Shown piece by piece: positions 43,624 to 54,979 of a stretch of 64,000 nucleotides of DNA. The DNA comes from an uncultured Pseudomonadota bacterium (GTDB taxonomy: Bacteria; Pseudomonadota; Gammaproteobacteria; Ga0077536): positions 24,001-88,000 of the forward strand of contig CACEAA010000001.1 of NCBI GenBank assembly GCA_902557415.1. The letters run 5' to 3'. A model generated the notes under the pieces. It saw only the letters and a program-made list of their open reading frames with translations. It did not search any database and had not been told where the DNA came from. The position numbers were made by a program, and so were the translations under genes. Positions within the stretch are counted from its first letter, which is position 1. Each line of letters opens with the position of its first letter.

Positions 43624-44247
43624 ATGAAAAAAGTGGATGAATCTAAAAAAGACGCAGCGCTCGATAGTAATGAAATAAAAGAAGATGAGGAGGAGCTAAT
43701 AGAGGGAAATGTATCGGAAATTGATTCTAATGAACCCAACGAAAATGTTCCGTCCGCTGTTGAAAGTGATTTAAATGTAGCTGAAATAGATTCTCTTAGG
43801 CTTGAGATAAAGGCGCTGAAAGATGAGTTATTACGAAGCAGGGCCGAAATGGAAAATACGCGTAAACGAGCGGAGAAGGACATAGCGGCAGCTCATAAAT
43901 ATGGGGTAGAGCGTCTTGTGCAAGATATCTTGCCAGTCAAAGATAGTATGGATATGGGACTCGATATACCGGTAGATTCGGATGTGTCTGACTCGTTTAG
44001 GGAAGGTATGGAATTGACAGCCAAAATGTTCGGGGACTTTTTCGAAAAACTTAACGTCAAAGCAATTAATCCAGTAGGTGAAATTTTTGATCCAGAATTC
44101 CATCAGGCGATGATGACCGAGCCTTCTGGTGATGTTGAGAAAGGAACTGTGATGAAAGTTATGCAGCAAGGATACCTATTAAATGATCGGCTAGTTCGGC
44201 CGGCTTTAGTCGTTGTTGCTGAAGAAGAAGTTAGTGCTGGGGATTGA
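43624..44247 (+). CDS. grpE: Nucleotide exchange factor GrpE
   Basis: A 207-residue co-chaperone that exchanges nucleotide on DnaK. It has an acidic N-terminal tail (about residues 10-50, many Glu/Asp), a long coiled coil with RAEMENTRKRAEKDIAAAHK, and a beta domain with FDPEFHQAMMTEPSG and KVMQQGYLLNDRLVRPALVVV. Length is close to E. coli (197). It precedes dnaK by 68 bases. Confidence 0.96.
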   Translation: MKKVDESKKDAALDSNEIKEDEEELIEGNVSEIDSNEPNENVPSAVESDLNVAEIDSLRLEIKALKDELLRSRAEMENTRKRAEKDIAAAHKYGVERLVQDILPVKDSMDMGLDIPVDSDVSDSFREGMELTAKMFGDFFEKLNVKAINPVGEIFDPEFHQAMMTEPSGDVEKGTVMKVMQQGYLLNDRLVRPALVVVAEEEVSAGD

Positions 44248-44315
44248 AATTGTAAAATTCGTCCTTATGTTTGTGACATGACATAACGTTTAAAGAGGAT
44301 TAACAGAGGTTAATT

Positions 44316-46259
44316 ATGAGCAAAATTATTGGAATTGACTTGGGCACAACAAATTCTTGTGTGGCAGTTTTAGATGGCGGCGAGACTAAAGTTATTGAAA
44401 ACAGCGAAGGCGGACGCACAACTCCGTCTATTGTAGCTTTTGCTGATAACGACGAAGTACTAGTAGGACAGTCTGCTAAGCGTCAAGCGGTTACTAACCC
44501 TGCAGATACATTGTTTGCGGTAAAACGCCTCATAGGAAGAAAGTATGATGACGAGGTTGTTAAACGCGACAAAGACATGGTGCCTTACGGCATTGTGAAA
44601 GCTGATAATGGTGATGCCTGGGTAGAAGCTAAAGGTAAAAAAATGGCTCCCCCGGAGGTCTCTGCCAGAGTTTTGATGAAGATGAAAAAAACTGCAGAAG
44701 ATTATTTGGGCGAAGAAGTAAAAGAGGCTGTGATTACAGTCCCAGCCTATTTTAATGATTCTCAAAGACAAGCAACTAAAGACGCTGGGCGCATTGCTGG
44801 GCTAGATGTCAAACGCATTATTAACGAGCCGACAGCTGCAGCACTGGCGTATGGATTAGACAAAAATCAAGGGGATGCGAGAATAGCTGTTTATGACCTC
44901 GGTGGTGGTACCTTTGATGTTTCGATAATCGAGGTAGCGGAAGTTGATGGCGAGCATCAATTTGAGGTGTTGGCAACAAATGGTGATACGTTTTTGGGTG
45001 GTGAAGATTTTGACTTGCGGCTAATTGACTTCTTGGCTGATGAGTTTCAGAAAGACCAAGGCGTAGATTTGAAAAATGATCCGCTGGCACTGCAAAGGCT
45101 GAAAGAGGCAGCTGAGAAGGCCAAAATAGAACTGTCTTCGAGCCAACAGACTGATGTCAATTTGCCATATATTACCGCTGATGCGAGCGGGCCAAAACAT
45201 TTGAATGTCAAGCTAACGAGATCAAAGTTAGAGTCACTAGTGGAGGATCTGTTGGAGAGGACAATTCCTCCTTGTCAGACAGCTTTGTCCGATGCCGGAT
45301 TATCTGCGTCTGAAATTAATGACGTGATATTGGTTGGTGGACAAACAAGAATGCCTAAGGTGCAGGAGCAGGTGAAAGAATTTTTTGGTAAAGAGCCCAG
45401 AAAAGACGTAAATCCTGATGAATCGGTAGCTTCCGGTGCTGCTATTCAAGCAGGTGTTTTGGGCGGCGATGTCACTGATGTATTACTACTCGATGTAACA
45501 CCGTTGTCTCTGGGCATTGAGACTTTGGGTGGAGTGATGACTAAGCTGATAGAAAAGAACACAACTATTCCTACTAAGGCACAGCAGGTTTTTTCCACCG
45601 CTGAAGATAATCAGACCGCGGTTACGGTACATGTTTTACAGGGTGAGCGAGAAAGAGCCGATGGTAACAAGTCGCTTGGACAGTTCAACCTAGCTGATAT
45701 CCCGCCAGCGCAGAGGGGGATGCCTCAAATTGAGGTTGCTTTTGATATTGATTCAAACGGTATTTTGAATGTGTCTGCCAAGGATAAGGCGACGGGTAAG
45801 GAGCAATCTATAGTTATCAAGGCTTCTAGTGGTTTATCTGACGAAGATATCGAAAAAATGGTAAAGGACGCGGAACTTCATGCTGAGGAGGATAAGCAAT
45901 TTCAAGAGCTCGTGAATGCGCGCAATCAAGCTGAAGCTTTGGTTCATAGTGCTAGAAAATCTATGGATGATTTGGGCGATAAGCTTACCGCTGAAGAACG
46001 GACTCCAATTGAAGAATCTTGCTCGGAAGTTGAGGAAGCTCTCAAAGAAGGGTCGCTAGAGGCAATTAATACTTCTTCGGAGAAACTTACTGAGCTGGCA
46101 AGCTCTCTTGCGCAGAAAGCCTACGAGGCTGCGCAAGCCGAGGGTGCCCAAGCAGAAGGAGCGACTAGTAGTGGGGAGGCAGAACCTACTGATGCCAATG
46201 TCGTAGATGCTGACTTTGAGGAAGTAAAAGACGACAAGGATACTACTAAAGAGAAGTAG
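44316..46259 (+). CDS. dnaK: Chaperone DnaK (Hsp70)
   Basis: A 647-residue ATP-dependent Hsp70. It opens [19 protein letters not shown] and has the phosphate motif [16 protein letters not shown], the [17 protein letters not shown] segment and [13 protein letters not shown]. The linker [19 protein letters not shown] joins the peptide-binding domain, and the C-terminal tail is rich in Ala, Gly and Glu and ends with charged residues, as is usual. Length matches E. coli (638). A weak GAGCC/GGGCT inverted repeat lies between dnaK and dnaJ. Confidence 0.98.
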   Translation: MSKIIGIDLGTTNSCVAVLDGGETKVIENSEGGRTTPSIVAFADNDEVLVGQSAKRQAVTNPADTLFAVKRLIGRKYDDEVVKRDKDMVPYGIVKADNGDAWVEAKGKKMAPPEVSARVLMKMKKTAEDYLGEEVKEAVITVPAYFNDSQRQATKDAGRIAGLDVKRIINEPTAAALAYGLDKNQGDARIAVYDLGGGTFDVSIIEVAEVDGEHQFEVLATNGDTFLGGEDFDLRLIDFLADEFQKDQGVDLKNDPLALQRLKEAAEKAKIELSSSQQTDVNLPYITADASGPKHLNVKLTRSKLESLVEDLLERTIPPCQTALSDAGLSASEINDVILVGGQTRMPKVQEQVKEFFGKEPRKDVNPDESVASGAAIQAGVLGGDVTDVLLLDVTPLSLGIETLGGVMTKLIEKNTTIPTKAQQVFSTAEDNQTAVTVHVLQGERERADGNKSLGQFNLADIPPAQRGMPQIEVAFDIDSNGILNVSAKDKATGKEQSIVIKASSGLSDEDIEKMVKDAELHAEEDKQFQELVNARNQAEALVHSARKSMDDLGDKLTAEERTPIEESCSEVEEALKEGSLEAINTSSEKLTELASSLAQKAYEAAQAEGAQAEGATSSGEAEPTDANVVDADFEEVKDDKDTTKEK

Positions 46260-46350
46260 TGTCATAAATGCCATGCTTTTTGGGAGCCTAGGGTAGAATA
46301 GTTTGCTCTGGGCTTCTTGGGCTTATGTGATAGGTATCCATTAAATTATT

Positions 46351-47466
46351 ATGTCAAAACGAGATTACTACGAAGTACTAGGGGTGAATCAGGGTAGCGG
46401 CGGTGCTGATTTAAAAAAAGCGTACCGGCGACTCGCCATGAAATATCATCCGGATCGGAATCCGGATGATTCAGTAGCGGAAGAAAAATTCAAGGAAGCC
46501 AAAGAAGCATACGACGTACTAAGCGATCCGCAGGCCAAAGCAACTTATGATCAGTTCGGTCATGCGGGGCTAGACCAAACTCGAGGCGGCGGCAGTTCGC
46601 CTGGTGGAATGGGGGATATATTTGACAGTGTTTTCGGAGATATTTTTGGAGGCGGTTCCCGGGGCGGAAATCGTGTCTATCGAGGGTCTGATTTAAGTTA
46701 CGATTTAGAGTTAGCTCTAGAAGATGCGGTATCGGGTAAGGAAGTAAAAATTAAGATTCCTAACCTCGTGGGGTGTGGATCTTGTGAGGGTACTGGTTCA
46801 CGTTCTAAACAGTCGCCAATGCAATGTCAGACATGTGGAGGCGTAGGACAGGTCAGGGCGCAGCAGGGTTTTTTTTCTGTTCAGCAGACTTGTCCTCATT
46901 GCAGGGGAGCGGGGAAGAGTATTGCGGATCCGTGCGGAAGTTGTAACGGATCAGGTACTGTGCGTGGGAGTAAGACTATTTCCGTAAAAGTTCCCGCAGG
47001 CGTGGATAACGGCGATCGTATCCGATTGTCCGGAGAAGGTGAAAGAGGCCAAAACAATGGTCCATCGGGCGACCTTTACGTGAATGTTGTTGTAAAAAAG
47101 CACGCGATATTCGAGCGTGATAATACTAATTTGTACTGCGAGGTTCCTATTGATTTCGGTATAGCGACTCTTGGCGGCCATCTTGAGGTGCCAACTTTAG
47201 AGGGGCGAGTGTCCTTAAAAATTCCCCCAGAGACACAAAGTGGTGCCTCATTTAGACTTAGAGGCAAGGGAGTTAGGTCGGTGCGAGGTGGTGGGATTGG
47301 TGACTTAATCTGTAAAGTGGCGATTGAGACTCCAGTTGGATTAACAAAGAAACAAAAAGCTTTACTGCAGGAGTTGACTGAATCACTATCAAGTAATACA
47401 AAGCATAGTCCTCGAGCAAAATCTTGGCTTGACGGTGTAAAAAGTTTTTTTGATGAAATAATGTAG
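46351..47466 (+). CDS. dnaJ: Chaperone DnaJ (Hsp40)
   Basis: A 371-residue co-chaperone. The J domain has HPDRNPDD at about 33-40, then a Gly-rich linker. Four zinc-binding repeats follow ([32 protein letters not shown]) and then the C-terminal substrate-binding domains. All eight zinc cysteines are present. Length is close to E. coli (376). It ends 25 bases before dapB. Confidence 0.98.
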   Translation: MSKRDYYEVLGVNQGSGGADLKKAYRRLAMKYHPDRNPDDSVAEEKFKEAKEAYDVLSDPQAKATYDQFGHAGLDQTRGGGSSPGGMGDIFDSVFGDIFGGGSRGGNRVYRGSDLSYDLELALEDAVSGKEVKIKIPNLVGCGSCEGTGSRSKQSPMQCQTCGGVGQVRAQQGFFSVQQTCPHCRGAGKSIADPCGSCNGSGTVRGSKTISVKVPAGVDNGDRIRLSGEGERGQNNGPSGDLYVNVVVKKHAIFERDNTNLYCEVPIDFGIATLGGHLEVPTLEGRVSLKIPPETQSGASFRLRGKGVRSVRGGGIGDLICKVAIETPVGLTKKQKALLQELTESLSSNTKHSPRAKSWLDGVKSFFDEIM

Positions 47467-47491
47467 GCTAGACAATAAATAGGTGAACCAG

Positions 47492-48292
47492 ATGACGCGT
47501 ATTGGAATAGCTGGTGCAGGCGGACGAATGGGTAAAGTGCTAATCAATCGAGTTATTGATTACCCGAATCTAGAATTGACTGCGGCGATTGAGTGCGAAG
47601 ATTCTCCGGTGGTAGGGCTTGATCCTGGTATTATAGGAGGAGTGGGTGAACTTGGCTTTTCAGTCGTTTCAGATATCCAGACTGCTTTAGATTCTTTCGA
47701 TGTACTGATAGATTTTACTAACGTCGAATCTACTTTACAGAATGTTTCCGCCTGTCGCGCCGCGAATAAGCGAGTTGTTGTTGGTACCACAGGTCTTAGT
47801 GACTTTAGTGGCTTTCTTAAAGAAGCATCCTCAGACATTCCGATAATGTCTGCCCCTAATATGAGCATAGGGGTAAATATATGCTTCCAAGTTTTACATA
47901 TGGTCGCTAAAGCTCTTGGAGATGACTACGATATTGAAATAATAGAATCTCATCATCGAGGAAAGATTGATGCGCCATCTGGTACTGCTTTGAAAATGGG
48001 TGAAGTTATAGCTGAAGCTTTGGGACGAAATTTGGGCGATTGCGCTATTTACGGCAGGGAAGGTATAACCGGGCCGAGGGAAAATAAGGCCATTGGGTTT
48101 GAGACAATAAGGGCGGGCGATATTATAGGTGAGCATACCGCTCTTTTTGCGGGAACGGGAGAACGTATTGAAATAACTCACCGAGCTTCGGATAGAGCAA
48201 ATTTCGCCAACGGGGCCCTAAGAGCAGCGAGTTGGTTGACGGGGAAAGAGAATGGGCTCTATGACATGTTCGATGTCCTAGGCTTGAGATGA
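47492..48292 (+). CDS. dapB: 4-hydroxy-tetrahydrodipicolinate reductase
   Basis: A 266-residue NAD(P)H reductase of lysine/diaminopimelate biosynthesis. It opens TRIGIAGAGGRMGKVLI (Rossmann GAGGRM) and carries EIIESHHRGKIDAPSGTA (catalytic His pair and Lys) and GEHTALFAG. ATG 47492 is chosen since AGGTGA sits seven bases upstream; a GTG at 47483 would use that same sequence as a start. Length matches E. coli DapB (273). The order dnaJ-dapB-carA-carB is a standard gammaproteobacterial arrangement, except that an oxidoreductase gene lies between dapB and carA. Confidence 0.96.
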   Translation: MTRIGIAGAGGRMGKVLINRVIDYPNLELTAAIECEDSPVVGLDPGIIGGVGELGFSVVSDIQTALDSFDVLIDFTNVESTLQNVSACRAANKRVVVGTTGLSDFSGFLKEASSDIPIMSAPNMSIGVNICFQVLHMVAKALGDDYDIEIIESHHRGKIDAPSGTALKMGEVIAEALGRNLGDCAIYGREGITGPRENKAIGFETIRAGDIIGEHTALFAGTGERIEITHRASDRANFANGALRAASWLTGKENGLYDMFDVLGLR

Positions 48293-48364
48293 GATTTTTG
48301 TCTTGTCTAGGCTCGAGCGTTTAGTTCGGATAACATTATAAAAAACATATAATCAGAGCAGTAA

Positions 48365-49300
48365 ATGGGAACATTGCGTGCCGGAGTCATTGGTGTGGGG
48401 TACTTAGGAAACTTTCACGCCCAGAAGTATAGGCATTGTCCCGGCGTTGAGCTCTACGGGGTAGTTGATACTAACTATGACCGCGCGCAGGAGGTTGCAA
48501 GTAAATATCAAGTCGGGGCGTACGCAGACTATCGGGACTTATTTGATAAAGTAGATGTCGTTTCTATCGTCGTTCCGCCCGCACAGCACTACCGCATCGC
48601 GAGAGACTTTCTAGAAAATGGCGTTCATACCCTAGTTGAAAAGCCTGTCACAGAAACAGTAGAACAAGCTGAATTGTTAATTCAAATTGCTAATAGGTTG
48701 TCACTTGTCTTGCAGGTTGGTCATTTAGAGAGGTTCAATCCTGCGATACAGATGCTTCGTGATCAAGTTCGCACTCCGCTAAGTATCGAAACGACGCGGA
48801 CTGCTATATACAAAGAACGTGGCACGGAAGTAGATGTGGTGCTCGACTTAATGATCCATGATATCGACATCGTATTAAGTCTTGCTGAATGTAACATAGC
48901 GTCTATCGAGGCCAGTGGAGCGGCAATTAAAAGTGATAAGCTTGACGTCGCGACCGCTAGTATTGTTTTTCAAAATGGATTGAGGGCCGATTTAAGTGCC
49001 AGCAGAGTTGCGGAAACTCAGGAAAGGAGTATGCGCGTTTGCGAACCAAATAGATACTTGTGCCTGGATTATATAAATCATCGATTAGAAATTGGACGCA
49101 TGGAAAATGGCAAAGAGATTCAGGATACCAGTGCTCTGACTTTTGATCGTACTCCCGTGGGCACTGATGTTTTAAAAAGCGAAATTGTTTCATTTGTTGA
49201 TTCGGTGTTGACCGGAGAAGCTCCTGCCGTATCCGGTGAGGATGGTAAGAAAGCTCTAGAGGTGGCGATTAATATTTCAAGAGATATAGCAAGAGGTTAG
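48365..49300 (+). CDS. Gfo/Idh/MocA family oxidoreductase
   Basis: A 311-residue NAD(P)-dependent oxidoreductase. It has the N-terminal Rossmann motif GVIGVGYLGNFHAQ, VVPPAQHYRIA, and the Glu-Lys-Pro motif LVEKPVTETVEQAE. QVGHLERFNPAIQML is the second-domain signature, which I recall from sugar-nucleotide 3-dehydrogenases such as GnnA, which makes an amino-sugar precursor of lipid A. A GnnB-type transaminase gene is not in the window, so that role is only a hint. It interrupts the dapB-carA spacing and has a 73-base gap upstream. Confidence 0.78.
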   Translation: MGTLRAGVIGVGYLGNFHAQKYRHCPGVELYGVVDTNYDRAQEVASKYQVGAYADYRDLFDKVDVVSIVVPPAQHYRIARDFLENGVHTLVEKPVTETVEQAELLIQIANRLSLVLQVGHLERFNPAIQMLRDQVRTPLSIETTRTAIYKERGTEVDVVLDLMIHDIDIVLSLAECNIASIEASGAAIKSDKLDVATASIVFQNGLRADLSASRVAETQERSMRVCEPNRYLCLDYINHRLEIGRMENGKEIQDTSALTFDRTPVGTDVLKSEIVSFVDSVLTGEAPAVSGEDGKKALEVAINISRDIARG

Positions 49301-49473
49301 CTTTTTGAGTGGGCATCTAGGGGGTATTATGGTGAAAAAATTCCCAATGCTAGGATATAAGAACTTTTTATTACTATAAATTATTCCATGTCCGTCTATG
49401 GTCAAGTACAATAAACCAAAACGGTAGGTATTATTTTTAAGATAATTTCTGCCCTTCATTTACGGGTGTAATT

Positions 49474-50601
49474 TTGAATCGATCAGCTATTCTTGCGTTA
49501 TCAGACGGAAGTGTCTTTTATGGGTCGGCTATAGGCGCAAATGGCGTTAGCAGCGGCGAAGTAGTTTTTAATACCGCAATGACCGGCTACCAAGAAATAA
49601 TTACTGATCCGTCGTATGCGAAACAGATTGTTACCTTGACCTACCCACATATAGGCAGCGTAGGAATAAATGAGTTAGATGATGAGTCTGGGCTGGGATT
49701 TCTTGCAGGTTTGATTATAAGCAACTCTTCTCCATGTAGTAATTGGAGAGCGACCGAAATGTTAAGTGACTTCCTTAAGAGACGCGGTGTAATCGCTATA
49801 GCTGGCATTGATACCCGAAGGCTAACTCGGATGCTCAGGCAGAAAGGTAGCTTAGCAGGCTGTATATGTACTGGCAAAAATCTCAGCGTTGATGTCGCTA
49901 TTAATAATGCAAAGAAATTTTCTGGTTTGGAAAATTTAGATTTAGCGAAAGAGGTCACCTGTGCGAATTCTTATAAATGGGTGGAGGGTGTTTGGTCTTC
50001 TGCTACGAATGAATTTCAAACCGGTGGACGCTCCAAGTATCAAGTAGTCGCGATTGACTTTGGAATAAAAAGTAATATTTTGAGACTACTTGCGGACCGC
50101 GGATGTGAAATTGAGGTAGTGCCCGCTAGTACCACTGCCGATGTTATACTAGCTAAAAACCCGGATGGCGTTTTTCTATCTAATGGTCCTGGTGATCCCA
50201 AGGCGTGCGGTTATGCGGTCGAAGAAGTTGCAAAAATAGCTATTAGCGGGATTCCGACATTTGGTATCTGTCTTGGATATCAGATCTTGGCATTGGCCTT
50301 TGGAGCACGAACTATGAAGATGAAATTCGGGCATCATGGGGCGAATCATCCTGTTAAGGACTTAGCCAGTAAAAAGGTAATGATTACGAGTCAAAATCAC
50401 GGTTTCGCAGTAGATGAGTCGCATATTGGAGATGATCTTGTGGTAACTCATAAATCTCTTTTTGACGGTACTATACAAGGCATTAAGCATAAAAAACTTC
50501 CTGCGTTCGGATTTCAAGGTCACCCAGAAGGTAGCCCAGGTCCACACGATATTCATGCATTATTTGATAAATTTGAGACTTTAATGGATAGGGCTCCTTA
50601 G
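49474..50601 (+). CDS. carA: Carbamoyl-phosphate synthase small subunit
   Basis: A 375-residue glutamine amidotransferase subunit. It opens [20 protein letters not shown]. The nucleophile Cys is in [15 protein letters not shown], and the catalytic His/Glu are in [14 protein letters not shown]. The [10 protein letters not shown]-like segment [13 protein letters not shown] is also typical. It supplies ammonia from glutamine to CarB for arginine and pyrimidine synthesis. The start is TTG at 49474. It is followed 2 bases later by carB. Confidence 0.97.
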   Translation: MNRSAILALSDGSVFYGSAIGANGVSSGEVVFNTAMTGYQEIITDPSYAKQIVTLTYPHIGSVGINELDDESGLGFLAGLIISNSSPCSNWRATEMLSDFLKRRGVIAIAGIDTRRLTRMLRQKGSLAGCICTGKNLSVDVAINNAKKFSGLENLDLAKEVTCANSYKWVEGVWSSATNEFQTGGRSKYQVVAIDFGIKSNILRLLADRGCEIEVVPASTTADVILAKNPDGVFLSNGPGDPKACGYAVEEVAKIAISGIPTFGICLGYQILALAFGARTMKMKFGHHGANHPVKDLASKKVMITSQNHGFAVDESHIGDDLVVTHKSLFDGTIQGIKHKKLPAFGFQGHPEGSPGPHDIHALFDKFETLMDRAP

Positions 50602-50603
50602 AG

Positions 50604-53600
50604 GTGGGTAAAAGAACGGATATCAATTCGGTTTTGATCATAGGGGCGGGTCCTATAGTTATTGGACAAGCGTGTGAGTTCGACTACTCTGGTTCTCAGG
50701 CTTGTAAAGCTATGCGAGACGAAGGTTATAGGGTTATTTTAGTTAACTCTAACCCGGCGACCATAATGACCGATCCCGGAATGGCAGATGCGACCTACAT
50801 AGAGCCTATTACTCCAGAGATTGTCGCAAAGATTATCGAGAAAGAACGTCCAGATGCCCTTTTGCCTACTATGGGCGGGCAAACCGCACTTAACTGCGCT
50901 CTATCACTATCGCGTGACGGCCTTTTGGAGAAGTATGACGTTGAATTGATTGGAGCATCTGAGGCGGCTATCGATAAAGCGGAGGATAGAGCCAAGTTCA
51001 AGGACGCCATGACGCGAATAGGTCTGGATACGGCTAGATCATTTATAGCTCATGACATGAATGAAGCAGAAGAGGTACAGAAGGAATTAGGTTTTCCTAT
51101 TATCGTTAGGCCTTCTTTTACAATGGGCGGTAGCGGTGGTGGAATTGCTTTTAATGAAGAAGAGTATCTGGATATTTGCGCTGGTGGCCTTGAAGCCTCT
51201 CCAACATCGGAAATTCTTTTAGAAGAGTCACTACTTGGTTGGAAAGAATTTGAAATGGAGGTTGTGCGAGACAATGCGGACAATTGCATAATCATATGCT
51301 CTATTGAGAATCTTGACCCGATGGGCATTCACACCGGCGACTCCATAACCGTTGCGCCTGCTCAGACGCTCACCGATAAGGAATATCAAGTAATGCGAAA
51401 TGCGTCCATCGATATTTTACGAGAGATCGGGGTGGACACCGGTGGATCAAATGTACAATTTGCTGTTAAGCCAGATAACGGACGTTTGGTGGTCATAGAA
51501 ATGAATCCCCGTGTATCTAGATCGTCGGCATTAGCGTCTAAGGCGACAGGGTTTCCAATAGCTAAGGTGGCTGCCAAACTCGCAGTTGGATACACGTTAG
51601 ACGAGTTAAGTAACGAGATAACTGGGAATACCATGCCCGCTTCATTTGAGCCAACTATAGACTATGTGGTTACTAAAATTCCGCGTTTTACATTTGAAAA
51701 ATTTCCTCAGGCGGAAGATCGCCTGAGCACGCAGATGAAGTCTGTAGGAGAAGTAATGGCCATGGGTCGTTGTTTTCAGGAGTCTTTTCAAAAGGCGTTA
51801 AGGGGCCTTGAAACAGGTGTGGGAGGCCTTGACCCTTTGGCTACTGACGCTTTGGAAGGGGATATTTCGAAAGAGCTTAGTATGGCAGGAGCGCAAAGGA
51901 TCTGGCATGTTGCCGATGCTTTTAGAGCTGGATTCAGCCTTGAAGAGGTATATCGACTTACCTCAATAGATGCTTGGTTTTTAGTACAGATCGAGGATCT
52001 TGTGAATGAGGAGGAAAAACTGAAATTAAAATGTCTGGCTGATATTAACGCTGAGTACATGCGTGTGCTGAAGAAGAAAGGTTTTGGTGATTTAAGAATA
52101 GCGTGTATTTTAGGCGTAGCGGAAAAAGAGGTACGAGTGCTCCGTCGAGAATTAGGTGTGGTCCCAGTTTATAAGCGGGTCGATTCATGCGCGGGTGAGT
52201 TTGAATCGCAGACAGCATACATGTATTCGACTTACGAGGAGGAGTGCGAAGCCTGTCCTACAAATAGAGAAAAAATTATAGTTTTAGGCGGAGGGCCAAA
52301 TAGAATTGGGCAAGGGATAGAATTTGATTATTGCTGCGTTCAAGCTTCGGTGGCGGCGCATGATGCGGGATTTGAATCTATTATGATTAATTGTAACCCG
52401 GAAACAGTATCCACAGATTATGATACGTCCGATAGATTGTATTTTGAGTCTGTCACCTTGGAAGATGTGCTGGAAATAGTAGAATTAGAAAAGCCGTCGG
52501 GTGTAATAGTGCAATACGGAGGGCAAACACCCTTAAAATTGGCGCGCGCATTATTCGAGGAAGGAGTGCCAATTATTGGAACCTCTCCAGATTCTATAGA
52601 CCTTGCCGAAGATAGGGAGCGTTTCAAAGAATTCATTTCTCAAATCGGCCTCAAACAGCCGCCAAATCGTATCGTTAAGGAAACGAAAGATGCCACAAGA
52701 CTGGCGTCAGAAATCGGATACCCATTGGTTGTCAGACCATCTTACGTGCTTGGTGGAAGAGCCATGGAAGTGGTTCATGGCGAAACTGATTTAATGAAGT
52801 ATATGGATCAGGCGGTATCGGTTTCAAATGAGGCTCCTGTTCTTTTAGATCATTTTTTGGATAGAGCGATTGAAGTTGATGTAGATGCGATATGTGATGG
52901 CGAACACGTTTTTGTTGGAGGTGTTATGGAGCACATAGAGCAGGCAGGGGTGCACTCAGGAGATTCTGCTTGTGCGCTTCCCCCTTATACCTTGACAGAA
53001 TCCGTTCAGGATAACTTGGTCGAGCAGGTAAAAAAAATGGCTCTGGCTTTGAATGTGAAAGGGCTTATGAACGTCCAATTTGCAATTCAAGGGGATGACA
53101 TATATGTCTTAGAAGTTAATCCTCGAGCTTCTAGAACAGCTCCGTTTGTGTCGAAGGCAGTTGGCTTGTCGCTTCCTTACATCGCCGCGCGTTGCATGGT
53201 TGGCGAGTCATTGGCAGAGCAAGGCATTGATTTTAATTATAGAATTCCTCGGTATTACTCGGTGAAGGAGGCCGTCTTTCCGTTTATAAAATTTCGAGGG
53301 GTGGATCCACTGCTTGGTCCTGAGATGAAATCAACTGGAGAAGTAATGGGAATAGGCGAAAGTTTTGGCGAGGCTTTTGGCAAAGCGCAAGAGGCTGCGT
53401 CGATGGTTTTACCCTCTAATGGCAGCGTTTTCGTCAGCGTAAAGGATGAAGACAAGCCATATATATTAGATGTTGTCAGAAGCCTACAAAGTTCTGGTTT
53501 CAGCGTGTTAGCTACTAATGGGACGGCGGACTATCTGCAGGAGAGGGGCATTGATTGTAGAGCTGTCAACAAGGTTACTGAGGGCCGTCCACATGTTGTT

Positions 53601-53819
53601 GATATGATAAAAAATAGTGACATTGATCTAATAGTAAACACTACCCAAGGCAAACAGTCTATTTCAGATTCTTCGTCGATACGAGCAAGTGCTTTAATGC
53701 ATCGAGTTGCCTATACGACGACAGTGGCAGGTGCAAACGCTATTGTTTTAGCTATGTCTGAAGGAGCTTCAATTGCAGTGCGACGGCTGCAAGAATTACA
53801 TGAGGGACTTTTACAATGA
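50604..53819 (+). CDS. carB: Carbamoyl-phosphate synthase large subunit
   Basis: A 1071-residue ATP-grasp enzyme made of two homologous halves. Each half carries a carbamoyl-phosphate synthetase signature: [19 protein letters not shown] and [20 protein letters not shown] in the first, [19 protein letters not shown] and [20 protein letters not shown] in the second. The C-terminal MGS-like regulatory domain follows. Length is like E. coli CarB (1073). The start is GTG 50604. It overlaps greA by 4 bases (ATGA). Confidence 0.98.
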   Translation: MGKRTDINSVLIIGAGPIVIGQACEFDYSGSQACKAMRDEGYRVILVNSNPATIMTDPGMADATYIEPITPEIVAKIIEKERPDALLPTMGGQTALNCALSLSRDGLLEKYDVELIGASEAAIDKAEDRAKFKDAMTRIGLDTARSFIAHDMNEAEEVQKELGFPIIVRPSFTMGGSGGGIAFNEEEYLDICAGGLEASPTSEILLEESLLGWKEFEMEVVRDNADNCIIICSIENLDPMGIHTGDSITVAPAQTLTDKEYQVMRNASIDILREIGVDTGGSNVQFAVKPDNGRLVVIEMNPRVSRSSALASKATGFPIAKVAAKLAVGYTLDELSNEITGNTMPASFEPTIDYVVTKIPRFTFEKFPQAEDRLSTQMKSVGEVMAMGRCFQESFQKALRGLETGVGGLDPLATDALEGDISKELSMAGAQRIWHVADAFRAGFSLEEVYRLTSIDAWFLVQIEDLVNEEEKLKLKCLADINAEYMRVLKKKGFGDLRIACILGVAEKEVRVLRRELGVVPVYKRVDSCAGEFESQTAYMYSTYEEECEACPTNREKIIVLGGGPNRIGQGIEFDYCCVQASVAAHDAGFESIMINCNPETVSTDYDTSDRLYFESVTLEDVLEIVELEKPSGVIVQYGGQTPLKLARALFEEGVPIIGTSPDSIDLAEDRERFKEFISQIGLKQPPNRIVKETKDATRLASEIGYPLVVRPSYVLGGRAMEVVHGETDLMKYMDQAVSVSNEAPVLLDHFLDRAIEVDVDAICDGEHVFVGGVMEHIEQAGVHSGDSACALPPYTLTESVQDNLVEQVKKMALALNVKGLMNVQFAIQGDDIYVLEVNPRASRTAPFVSKAVGLSLPYIAARCMVGESLAEQGIDFNYRIPRYYSVKEAVFPFIKFRGVDPLLGPEMKSTGEVMGIGESFGEAFGKAQEAASMVLPSNGSVFVSVKDEDKPYILDVVRSLQSSGFSVLATNGTADYLQERGIDCRAVNKVTEGRPHVVDMIKNSDIDLIVNTTQGKQSISDSSSIRASALMHRVAYTTTVAGANAIVLAMSEGASIAVRRLQELHEGLLQ

Positions 53820-54292
53820 CCAAGACGCCCATGACAATCCAAGGCTCAGACAAACTTAAAGAAGAACTTCATGAAAGAAAAACTAAGGTGCGGCCACATA
53901 TAGTTCAAGCTATAGCCGAGGCTCGGGCGCATGGAGATTTAAAAGAAAACGCCGAATATCACGCTGCTCGTGAGCAGCAGAGCTTTAACGAGGGGCGTAT
54001 ACGAGATATTGAGGCGAAGTTATCAAACGCTACCGTGATTGATGTAACAAACGTTGACGCCGCAGGTAAAGTAGTGTTTGGAGCGACTGTAGAGATCTAT
54101 AATGTTGATGATGAAGAGACATTTGTTTACCGCATTGTTGGTGAAGATGAGGCGGACATAAAGTCTGGGATGATATCGATAAATTCACCTATTGCCCGTG
54201 CGTTAATTGGTAAGTCGGCTGGTGAGGTGGTCAACTGTGATGCCCCTGGTGGCGAAATTGAGTACGAAATCTTGTCTGTTGTCTACGTTTAA
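53816..54292 (+). CDS. greA: Transcription elongation factor GreA
   Basis: A 158-residue factor that rescues backtracked RNA polymerase. The N-terminal coiled coil is tipped with acidic residues ([19 protein letters not shown] carries the catalytic Asp/Glu pair). The C-terminal globular domain ends [18 protein letters not shown]. Length equals E. coli GreA (158). It overlaps carB by 4 bases and is followed by rlmE after 2 bases, so it is in a run of coupled genes. Confidence 0.97.
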   Translation: MTKTPMTIQGSDKLKEELHERKTKVRPHIVQAIAEARAHGDLKENAEYHAAREQQSFNEGRIRDIEAKLSNATVIDVTNVDAAGKVVFGATVEIYNVDDEETFVYRIVGEDEADIKSGMISINSPIARALIGKSAGEVVNCDAPGGEIEYEILSVVYV

Positions 54293-54294
54293 AA

Positions 54295-54915
54295 GTGGCG
54301 AGGCGCGGGTCAAGTGGTCGCTGGTTAGATCGTCAAGCAAAGGATGTTTACGTCAGGAGAAGTAAACAGGATAACTATCGTGCGAGGTCTGCCTATAAGC
54401 TCAAAGATTTGAATTCAAAATATAAAATCATCCGCCGTGGAAGCAAAGTGGTAGAGTTGGGAGCGGCTCCCGGAGGCTGGAGTCAGGTAGTGTCAGAAGT
54501 TATCGGAAAGCAAGGGTGCTTGATTGCTTTGGACGTTTTAGAGTGCGATCCCTTAAACTCGGTACAATTTATCAGAGGCGATTGTAGTTCTCACGCTGTC
54601 AGAGAACAGTTATTAGAGAAGCTAGGTGGTGCAAGAGTGGACGTAGTTTTGTCTGATATGGCGCCGAATATATCGGGGATTGCATTGAAAGATGAGGCCG
54701 CGTCGATCCATTTGGCTGAAGTTGCGGCAGATTTCTGTGGGGATTATTTGAAGAGAGATGGCACACTTGTCCTTAAATTATTTGATTATCCTGATACTAT
54801 TGAATTTATAAAAAACTTGAAAACGCTGTTTAGTGAAGTGATTCGAACTAAGCCCACAGCTTCGCGGGCGGAATCTCGAGAGTTTTATGTCGTTGCGCGG
54901 GGATTTGTTATATAG
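54295..54915 (+). CDS. rlmE: 23S rRNA 2'-O-methyltransferase RlmE (FtsJ/RrmJ)
   Basis: A 206-residue SAM-dependent methyltransferase that modifies U2552 of 23S rRNA. It opens with a basic patch, then RSAYKLKDLNSKYKIIRRGS (catalytic Lys region), the SAM motif VVELGAAPGGWSQVVSEVIG, DVVLSDMAPNISG (catalytic Asp), LVLKLF and KPTASRAESREFYVVARGF near the end. Length is like E. coli (209). The start is GTG 54295. The following gene is ftsH, the classic rlmE-ftsH pair. Confidence 0.97.
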   Translation: MARRGSSGRWLDRQAKDVYVRRSKQDNYRARSAYKLKDLNSKYKIIRRGSKVVELGAAPGGWSQVVSEVIGKQGCLIALDVLECDPLNSVQFIRGDCSSHAVREQLLEKLGGARVDVVLSDMAPNISGIALKDEAASIHLAEVAADFCGDYLKRDGTLVLKLFDYPDTIEFIKNLKTLFSEVIRTKPTASRAESREFYVVARGFVI

Positions 54916-54979
54916 TTTTGTTGAATATTTGAAAAGAAGCCCTATGTATTAGAGACAGAGGTTTTCGTTAAAGGAAGTT

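Noticed and set aside
42360-44315. CIRCE operator for HrcA
   Set aside because: No inverted TTAGCACTC/GAGTGCTAA pair is visible upstream of hrcA, grpE or dnaK.
46260-46350. Terminator between dnaK and dnaJ
   Set aside because: Only a weak, imperfect inverted repeat without a T-run; too poor to list as a terminator.
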